Positions 14,050-23,152 of a stretch of 33,145 nucleotides of DNA are shown here, piece by piece. Where the stretch lies: the NCBI GenBank assembly GCA_017881185.1, contig JADGRE010000044.1, positions 1-33,145 on the forward strand. Reading direction: 5' to 3'. The DNA comes from Pseudomonadota bacterium. GTDB taxonomy: Bacteria > Myxococcota_A > Polyangia > Polyangiales > JAFGIB01. Position numbers and translations under genes: made by a program. Below the pieces are notes generated by a model that worked only from the letters and a program-made list of their open reading frames with translations, had not been told where the DNA came from and made no database searches. Each line of letters begins with the position of its first letter. Position 1 is the first letter of the stretch.

Positions 14050-16535
14050 CGAGCTGCGCCTTTGCCCTTGGCTTTGCCTTTGGCTGCGCCTTTGCCCTTG
14101 CGCTCGTGACGGCGCTGCTCCTTGGCTTTGCGGCGTTCGCGGGCGCGCTGCTGTCCTGCGCCGGCGTTGCGCTGCGGCGCGGAGCGTGCACCGGGCGTGG
14201 ACGCAGGTGCAGGCGCAGGCCTCGCTGCAGGCTGCGCCTTCGCGCGCGGGGCTGGTGCTGCCGGCAGGGTCTGCTCGCCGCGCTCCGCAGCCTCCGCCTG
14301 CGCAGCGTCGACCGGGACCGCGGATACACGCCGGCGTGCGATCGACACGTCTTCGATGCGCACCTTGATGCGATCGAAGAGCGCGTAGCTCGCGCCGGAT
14401 TGCACGCCGTACAGGCGCGTGCCGTAGCGATCCATCTCGTAGCGATCGGGGAAGAGCGTGGTGGTGCGGCACAGCACGTCGACGAAAGGTGAGTCGATGG
14501 CCGCGAAGATGCCGTGCTCGGTGATGCCGGTGATCGTGGCATCGAACACCTCACCGACCTTGTCGCGCATCATCATCGCGCGGTAGAGGTCTACGACCTC
14601 GCGCTCGACCAGCATGGCGCGTCGCTCCAGACGACTGGCTTCGGCGGCTTGTGCCGACAGCTGTGTCGCCAGATCTTGGCCGCGGATCTGTTCGCCGCGG
14701 GCGATCCTGCGCACCACGCGATGCACGGCCAGATCCGGATAGCGGCGGATCGGCGAGGTGAAGTGCACGTAGTCTTGCGCCGCCAGCCCGAAGTGCCCGA
14801 TGTTCTCGGTGGTGTACGTGGCTTGCTGCATGGCCCGCAGCATCAAGTAGCCGAGTAGCTCGGCGTGCGGTGTGCCTGCGACGCTGGCCAGAAAGCGCGC
14901 CAGCTTACCCGGCTGTTCGCCGACGTCTTCGTCCAGCTTGAAGCCAAGCGAGCGTGCGAGCTCGGCGAAGGCGAGCACTTTCTCCTCGGTGGGAGCGCCG
15001 TGCACGCGGTAGATGGCGGCGACGCCGCGCTTGCTGAGATCGGCGGCGACGACCTCGTTTGCGAGCAACATCAGCTCCTCGACCAGGTTGTACGCGACGC
15101 GGATGCCGGGATCTTTGCGCGACCGCTCGATGTCGACGGGTTCTTGGGTCTCGGGGTCGAGGCGAACCTTGGGCTCGGGCAAGTCGAAGTCCATGGAGCC
15201 GCGAGTCTTGCGCTTGGTACCGAGGAGCTTCGCGACTTCGAGCAGCGTTTGTAGCAGCGGAATGCGCGACTCGGCTGCTGGATCGTGGGGCGCGTTCTCG
15301 GTCAAGCCCAGCGCGCGCGCGACCGCGTCGTACGAGATGCAGGCGCCGCAGCGCACGACGCACTCGACGAAGCGGTACTTGCGTACCGTTCCAGAGAGAT
15401 CGAGCTCCAAGTCGACCGCCAGTGCGAGTCGGTCCTTGCTCGGCAAGAGCGAGGCAAGCTCTGCTGACAGGGCCATCGGCAGCATGGGGATGGCGCGTGC
15501 TGGCAGGTAGATGGTGCAGCCGCGTGCCAGCGCCTCGCGATCGAGCGCAGTGCCTTCGCGCACGTAGTGCGAGACGTCGGCGATGGCGACGATCACGCGG
15601 TAGCCATCCGAGAGGCGGCTCGCCCATACAGCGTCGTCGTGGTCGCGGGCGTCGGCGGGATCGATGGTGAGCAAGTCGAGCTTGCGGAAGTCTTCGCGCC
15701 CCTCGTGTTCGCTCGGCAATACATGGTCGGGGATGGCGTCGGCTTCTGCCTGCAGGTCGGCCGGGAACTCTTCATTCACGCCGTGCGAAAGCAGGATGCG
15801 GCGAATCTCGAAGCGCGCGAACTCTGCGGCCTCGAAGGTCTCGACGATCTTCGCGCGCAACGGGTCGCCAGGCACCTCGGGGTAACCCACGATCTTGACG
15901 ATCACACCGAGGCCGGTGCGCGCTTCGGGCGGTAGCTTGCCCACGATCTGCACGTGCGCCTTGAGGCGTTCGTCGTCGGGCTCCACGAACGCGCCGGTCG
16001 GCATGACGTGCAGCTGACCGCCGATGTAGTGCACGGCGCGCTCGAGCACCTCGAGCACCTGACCGTCGAAGCCCTTGGGCGTTTGAAACACGCGCACACG
16101 GACCTTGTCTCCGTGCAAGGCACTGCCGAGGGCATGTGGTGGGATGAACACGTCGGGGCCGGGCTCTTCGGTGACCACGAAGCCGAAGCCTCGCGGGTTC
16201 ACACCCAGCCGCCCGTCGCGCAGCTCGCGCTTGCCGCGACCGCGGCCCGTGCGTTCGGAAGGCTCGGAGCGGGCCGTGGTGCGTGCAGCTGTTGGCGGCG
16301 TCGGAAGCGTTTTGGGCAAGCGGTAGCGTCCGCCGGGAAGCTCCGTGAGCTGACCGGTCTCGCACATGCGCTGCAGCACCAGCGCGAGCTCTTCGCGTTG
16401 ATCCTTGGGTAGCTCCAGCCGAGTGCGAAGCTCGCCGAGATGGATGGAGCGTTGTCCGAGCTCGCGTAGCCCGGCCAGGATGCGTTGATCGAGAGTTGCG
16501 CGCGAAGCAGCGCGCTTGGTTTTGGGTAGTTTCAC
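14046..16535 (-). CDS. rnr: Ribonuclease R (RNB-family 3'-5' exoribonuclease)
   Basis: An 829-residue processive exoribonuclease that degrades structured RNA. A winged-helix-like domain (about 10-75) is followed by a basic linker, cold-shock domains (about 105-240), the RNB catalytic domain with IDPADARDHDDAV (D292, D298, D300, D301 correspond to the metal-binding aspartates) and an S1 domain (about 650-735). The last 90 residues are Ala/Pro then Lys/Gly/Arg-rich, like the basic tail of E. coli RNase R but lower in complexity. GTG 16535 has AGGA five bases upstream. The stop overlaps the deoA start by four bases. Confidence 0.96.
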   Translation of the reverse strand: MKLPKTKRAASRATLDQRILAGLRELGQRSIHLGELRTRLELPKDQREELALVLQRMCETGQLTELPGGRYRLPKTLPTPPTAARTTARSEPSERTGRGRGKRELRDGRLGVNPRGFGFVVTEEPGPDVFIPPHALGSALHGDKVRVRVFQTPKGFDGQVLEVLERAVHYIGGQLHVMPTGAFVEPDDERLKAHVQIVGKLPPEARTGLGVIVKIVGYPEVPGDPLRAKIVETFEAAEFARFEIRRILLSHGVNEEFPADLQAEADAIPDHVLPSEHEGREDFRKLDLLTIDPADARDHDDAVWASRLSDGYRVIVAIADVSHYVREGTALDREALARGCTIYLPARAIPMLPMALSAELASLLPSKDRLALAVDLELDLSGTVRKYRFVECVVRCGACISYDAVARALGLTENAPHDPAAESRIPLLQTLLEVAKLLGTKRKTRGSMDFDLPEPKVRLDPETQEPVDIERSRKDPGIRVAYNLVEELMLLANEVVAADLSKRGVAAIYRVHGAPTEEKVLAFAELARSLGFKLDEDVGEQPGKLARFLASVAGTPHAELLGYLMLRAMQQATYTTENIGHFGLAAQDYVHFTSPIRRYPDLAVHRVVRRIARGEQIRGQDLATQLSAQAAEASRLERRAMLVEREVVDLYRAMMMRDKVGEVFDATITGITEHGIFAAIDSPFVDVLCRTTTLFPDRYEMDRYGTRLYGVQSGASYALFDRIKVRIEDVSIARRRVSAVPVDAAQAEAAERGEQTLPAAPAPRAKAQPAARPAPAPASTPGARSAPQRNAGAGQQRARERRKAKEQRRHERKGKGAAKGKAKGKGAAR
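14053..14100. repeat. Direct repeat encoding the Lys/Gly tail of RNase R
   Basis: An identical 18-base block occurs at 14053-14070 and 14083-14100, with similar sequence between them. On the coding strand it spells alternating Lys, Gly and Ala codons at the extreme C-terminus of RNase R. Such a repeat can expand or contract by slippage, so tail length may vary between strains. Confidence 0.7.
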
Positions 16536-16643
16536 TAAGGTCCTATCGAACAGGGTCAGAGACCGCTAGCGCACCTGCGCCAGCGGTGGGTGGAGGGTGC
16601 CGCTGCGCACAGGGGCGCTCGCGACACCGACGTCTTGGGCTGC

Positions 16644-16649
16644 ATTGTA
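16644..16649 (-). promoter_or_regulatory. Possible -10 element for rnr-deoA
   Basis: On the minus strand this reads TACAAT, five of six matches to the sigma-70 -10 consensus, 109 bases before the rnr start codon. The sequence 17 bases upstream does not resemble TTGACA. It lies in the 157-base gap between the proline-rich lipoprotein gene and rnr, where nothing else is recognised. Weak evidence. Confidence 0.3.
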
Positions 16650-16692
16650 CCGTCATTGAGGGCGGCACGCACAGGTGGGTGGAATGGAATGG

Positions 16693-18753
16693 CTACGGTG
16701 GAGGCGGGGCGGGCGCCGGTGAAGGTGCGGGCGCGGGCACTTTGGGTTCTGCCGCAGGCTGCGGCTCGGCGGCGTGCTCCGGCTCCGGTGGCGCCAGCGC
16801 GGTCACAGGAGGGGGCGGCGCTGCTGCAGCTGTCGGCGGCGGGCTGATTTCAGCGGGTGTTACGGCCGGGTCGCCGGTTGCGGGCACGCTGGGTGCTGCG
16901 CTGCCTGGCCGCTGCGCCACGTACACGTGGCCCGCGCAGATCATCGCCACGCGGTCGCCACTCGGCGAAAGCGCGACGTCGCTGATGGGTCCGGTGCAAG
17001 AGGCCGGCGGTCGCACGAGGCTCACTGTGGGGCTGGTGCCACGCACCACGATGGCGACACCTTCGCTCGTGCGTAGCGCATAGCGGTTGCCTTCGGCGCT
17101 CAGCGCGCCGGGGACGAGCAGGTGTGGAGCGGGCTCTGTGTCGCTCAGTTGGCGCGGCTCGGAGCCGGTTGCGGCAGGCTCGGTGAGCGGCACGAGGTAC
17201 AGCGCGGCCCCGCGTGCGACCAGCGCGCCCTGCGCAGTCATGCCGAGCACACTCAGGCCGTGGTCGCGACGCTTGCCGGCTGCGGCGGCGCACGCCGCCA
17301 CGGCCTCGCTGTCGGCGGCGAACACCGGCGCGGAGCTCTTGCCCACGCCGGTCACCACGCCTGCGACGACCTGTTCGATTGGCGTGATGGTCAGCCGGTC
17401 TCCGTCGCAGCGCGACACGATGTCGGTCACGCCGAGCTTGCCGGCCTCGTCGACCACGAGCACGCTCGGCGATGCGCCGGTGGGTGACGACGCATGCGTG
17501 CTCAGCTCGTACGACTGGGCGATCGCGCCGCGCAGCACCAGATGCTCTTGGTCCGTGAACGCGAGCGTGGGCAAGCGCACGTTGGGTGAGTCCGCCGGGT
17601 GCAGGGCCGGGCCGAGCTGCCAGATGTAGTCGGTCTCGCCGGGCATGTCGCCGAGCGCACGTCGCGCGCGCTTGCGCAGCGTCGCGTCCACACGCAGCGC
17701 AGCCTCGTCCAGCGCTGCCAGGGCATCGAGCGCGGGCAAGAGTTGCCCTGTCTTGGCGAGCGCAATGGCGCGCACCGCGGCGGCCTTACCTGCTGCGGCG
17801 GAGGGGCCGCAAGCCAGACCGGCCTGACCGTCGCACCACAGCTGCGCGCCGCCGGCCTCGCGGCAGAGCGCGCGGTGCAGCGCGAGCGCTTGCTCTGCCA
17901 GGGGCAGCGCGTCCAGCGGTTTGGCTGTCAGCTGCTTCAACGCCTTGTCTGCGAGCGTTGCCAGTGTTTGTTCCGGCTCACCCGTCTCGGGCGCCAGACC
18001 GGACGGACGGTTGAGCCACCACAGCTCCAGCGGCCCCGCGGCGCTCAGCGGCGGGGCCGTGAACTGCAGCGTCGCGTGTACGTCCGGGTGGTCGTCGGCG
18101 TCATGATCTTCGCTGCTCAATGCGACGGAGAGTTGTGCGGGAAGCTCTGCCGTTCCGCGGCGCGTGCGCAAGGCCAAGAGCACGCGCGGTGAGGCTTCCA
18201 CGCTGATCACCAGTTGCTGATGCCAGGGTGATTGCGGGCCCGGCAGGCACTGCCCGTCGAGCGTGGCGAGCACACTCTCGGCACTGAGCGGTGCCAGGCT
18301 CGCGCTGCTCAGGTTGCAGCTGTCGTCAGCCGTCGATAGAGGTAGCTGGGTCGCATCCAGCTTCCACTGGCCTTGCTCGCGGTGTGCGCTCTGCAGCAAT
18401 GGTCTGCCCTGCGCATCGCTTGCCAGCAGCAGCAGGTCCTGCTGACCGTCCGCGTCGAGATCGAGCGGCAGCGCGGCCCGAAACGAGCCTTCGGCCCTTG
18501 TCAGCTTGCTGCCAAGGGCAGTGATCTCCCGCGTGAGGTCGGGGAAGCTCGAGCCTGCAGCCGTTGCCGGCGGAGCTACTACAGGCGGCGGCGAGTCAGC
18601 CGCGACGCTCGGCGCCGGCTCGGCAGCCTCGCGCTTGAACGGGACCGGCCGCTTGTCGTCGCAGCCATGCAAGCCACTGCACGCAGCGCTCATGCAGCAC
18701 AGGCACGACAGCAAGCCGAAGCGATGAAACGACCTGGACGGTGCGAGGTTCAA
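16693..18753 (-). CDS. Proline-rich secreted lipoprotein with calcium-loop-like motifs, function unknown
   Basis: About 686 residues if started at TTG 18753; an in-frame ATG at 18798 is the alternative and would overlap the upstream gene by 29 bases. Neither has a good ribosome-binding site. A basic N-terminus and hydrophobic core lead to a cysteine in an LHGC context (C31), suggesting an exported lipoprotein; C25 (SAAC) is another candidate. DLDADGQQDLL (98-108) resembles the FG-GAP/VCBS calcium loop and EDHDADDHPD (215-224) may be a second one. Near the C-terminus, DVALSPSGDRVAMIC looks like a TolB/WD-type beta strand. The last 50 residues are almost all Pro, Ala and Glu. A periplasmic or surface beta-propeller-like protein is inferred; no family was recognised. 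Confidence 0.75.
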   Translation of the reverse strand: MNLAPSRSFHRFGLLSCLCCMSAACSGLHGCDDKRPVPFKREAAEPAPSVAADSPPPVVAPPATAAGSSFPDLTREITALGSKLTRAEGSFRAALPLDLDADGQQDLLLLASDAQGRPLLQSAHREQGQWKLDATQLPLSTADDSCNLSSASLAPLSAESVLATLDGQCLPGPQSPWHQQLVISVEASPRVLLALRTRRGTAELPAQLSVALSSEDHDADDHPDVHATLQFTAPPLSAAGPLELWWLNRPSGLAPETGEPEQTLATLADKALKQLTAKPLDALPLAEQALALHRALCREAGGAQLWCDGQAGLACGPSAAAGKAAAVRAIALAKTGQLLPALDALAALDEAALRVDATLRKRARRALGDMPGETDYIWQLGPALHPADSPNVRLPTLAFTDQEHLVLRGAIAQSYELSTHASSPTGASPSVLVVDEAGKLGVTDIVSRCDGDRLTITPIEQVVAGVVTGVGKSSAPVFAADSEAVAACAAAAGKRRDHGLSVLGMTAQGALVARGAALYLVPLTEPAATGSEPRQLSDTEPAPHLLVPGALSAEGNRYALRTSEGVAIVVRGTSPTVSLVRPPASCTGPISDVALSPSGDRVAMICAGHVYVAQRPGSAAPSVPATGDPAVTPAEISPPPTAAAAPPPPVTALAPPEPEHAAEPQPAAEPKVPAPAPSPAPAPPPP

Positions 18754-18769
18754 TGCGGACTTGCAGTCG

Positions 18770-19480
18770 TCAGTTGAGCCACTTGGGGCGGTCGCCATGC
18801 GCGTCGCTGGGACCGCTGCTCGCGCCACCGCGCAGCACCTGAAAGCGGCCACCCGAAGCACGCTTGCTGCGCTGTGGCCGCGACGGGCGGGTCATGTAGC
18901 GGGCGTAGCCGATGCCGGCGAAGATGGCACCGAGCGAGCCGGCCAGCATGAGATGGTCCATGGTCGCCAGGAACTGCAGCAGGCACAGGCCAATCAACAC
19001 CATGAGCAGTTGCCGCGAGGTCATCGGCAGCACGCCGAAGAACATCATGCGGCCGTTGCGCATGATCTGAGTCATCACGGCCATGCCGGCGTAGGCGATG
19101 GGTTGCGAGCCGAGGAATAGATAGTCGGCGACAGGCGCGACTTGCGCGGCGATCAACACCGACAGACTGGCACCGAGCACACCGCACAGCGAAAGCTCGA
19201 GCGTGCGGCGCGGCCCGAAGGAGGCTTCGAAGGGCGAGAGGATCAGCCACATGAAGAGCAGGCCGATCAGCATCTGCGTCACGCTGCGCGGGTCTTCGAC
19301 CAGCACGTAGCTCACGAGCTGATACAGCGTCTGCGGCCCCAGATGCGCCGGATCGAGCGCGAGCATTCGAAGCACACCCAGGTGTGCGACGTTCACCAGC
19401 ACGAGCTCGAGCACGAATGCCGCAAAAAGCGTGATGACCAGCTTCTTGACGACCGGCGTGAGCGGTGGAAACGAAAACAC
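18770..19480 (-). CDS. Rhomboid-like membrane protein lacking catalytic residues
   Basis: A 236-residue protein with about six hydrophobic segments and a basic cytosolic tail. The layout recalls the rhomboid fold: a first membrane segment, LDP...YQLVSYVLVED, SPFEASFGPRRTLEL (in the place of the usual ELERxWGxxRfL) and MDHLMLAGSLGAIFAG near residues 174-189. The nucleophile motif GxSG is replaced by GSQPIAYAG (124-132), the partner histidine after DHL is leucine, and the HxxxN helix-2 motif is absent. It is therefore probably an inactive, chaperone-like rhomboid, or an unrelated six-helix protein. The start is GTG 19480. It shares an operon with the lipoprotein gene that follows. Confidence 0.7.
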   Translation of the reverse strand: MFSFPPLTPVVKKLVITLFAAFVLELVLVNVAHLGVLRMLALDPAHLGPQTLYQLVSYVLVEDPRSVTQMLIGLLFMWLILSPFEASFGPRRTLELSLCGVLGASLSVLIAAQVAPVADYLFLGSQPIAYAGMAVMTQIMRNGRMMFFGVLPMTSRQLLMVLIGLCLLQFLATMDHLMLAGSLGAIFAGIGYARYMTRPSRPQRSKRASGGRFQVLRGGASSGPSDAHGDRPKWLN

Positions 19481-19568
19481 TCTGTCCGCAATCTAAGCAG
19501 CACCCAGGGTGGGCGCAAGCAGGGGTAGGCTCGGGGCCGGGTTCAGGGCCAGTCTGAGCAGGGCCAGG

Positions 19569-20009
19569 CTAGCGGTCGATGTCGCATTCGAACGAGGCTG
19601 CGAAGCGTTGCAAGGTGAGGCCCTGGCAACTGGTCGACCACAGCGGCTTGTCGCTGGCGTCGTGGCCGGTGATGACCAGGGTGTAGTCGCCGGGGGCCAG
19701 GTCGTAGAAATCGAAGCCGTTCTTGCAGTCTTTGGCGGTGGAGTCGTGCGGGTCGGGCGAGGCGACGGTGGCGCCGCTGGCGTCTTCGAGATGCCACTCC
19801 ATCCACGACACGGCGGCGCTCGAGCAGTCTCCGCCGCGGAAGTGCGAGGCGCTCGGGTCTTCGTCCCAGAACAGGTCGACCGAGAGCACCGCGCGGTCGG
19901 AATGGCCGCTGCCGAGGCAACCGCTCAGTGCCAGTGCAGCAAACACCAATGCCAGCCGCGCTCGCACCAGAGCGTGGCCTCGGTCTTTGCCCGTGTTGTC
20001 TTGCGTCAT
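19569..20009 (-). CDS. Small secreted lipoprotein, function unknown
   Basis: A 146-residue protein with a lipoprotein signal (RARLALVFAALALSGC, lipobox LSGC). GAGG lies five bases before ATG 20009; the open frame continues upstream but into korB on another reading frame. The mature part is acidic and ends in a segment with LAPGDYTLVITGHD, which resembles the transthyretin-like or carboxypeptidase-regulatory beta-sandwich. The four non-lipid cysteines could form two disulfides. No specific family was recognised. It stands 41 bases downstream of korB and may be read through from it. Confidence 0.8.
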   Translation of the reverse strand: MTQDNTGKDRGHALVRARLALVFAALALSGCLGSGHSDRAVLSVDLFWDEDPSASHFRGGDCSSAAVSWMEWHLEDASGATVASPDPHDSTAKDCKNGFDFYDLAPGDYTLVITGHDASDKPLWSTSCQGLTLQRFAASFECDIDR

Positions 20010-20050
20010 GGCGACCTCGTGGAGTGTGCCACAAACCAGCGTGCCAGAGG

Positions 20051-22914
<2,864 letters not shown>

Positions 22915-22951
22915 TGTGCCTCGTCGCTCGCACAGCACGAGCCCTGAACCA

Positions 22952-22966
22952 CGGGCTTGCAGCCCG
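22952..22966. other. Hairpin in the korA 5' region
   Basis: CGGGCT (22952-22957) pairs with AGCCCG (22961-22966) around TGC, 38 bases before the korA start on the minus strand. It may structure the leader. The rest of the 238-base gap up to sucA shows no confident promoter. Confidence 0.3.
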
Positions 22967-23085
22967 ATTCACCCTGGGAAGTTCACCCGTATCGAGCGCT
23001 GGCAGGGTGCGTGATTGGCCTGCGCTTCGGTGGATAGTCTACTACATCCCCGGCAGTCGCTCCAATACGCTCTGTGCATGCGTCT

Positions 23086-23102
23086 CATGCGCTTTGCGCA
23101 TG
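23086..23102. terminator. Candidate terminator downstream of sucA
   Basis: CATGCGC (23086-23092) and GCGCATG (23096-23102) form a perfect seven-pair stem with a three-base loop, about 50 bases beyond the sucA stop on the minus strand and before korAB. No U-run follows. If it terminates, korAB has its own promoter to the left; if not, sucA-korAB are one transcript. Confidence 0.35.
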
Positions 23103-23152
23103 GCGCAGCCCGCAATTGGGACGCATTGGCGGCTGCCGTGAAGCCGCTCGAG

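Noticed and set aside
14050..14472. N-terminal extension of the phosphorylase to residue count 580
   Set aside because: The added 141 residues lie entirely within rnr in another frame and are Arg/Ala-rich. The GTG at 14049 gives the family length.
19478..19520. Possible promoter TTGCGC-17-TAGATT before the rhomboid-like gene (minus strand)
   Set aside because: Only three and four consensus matches, and the -10 would end nine bases before the start codon. Too weak to list.
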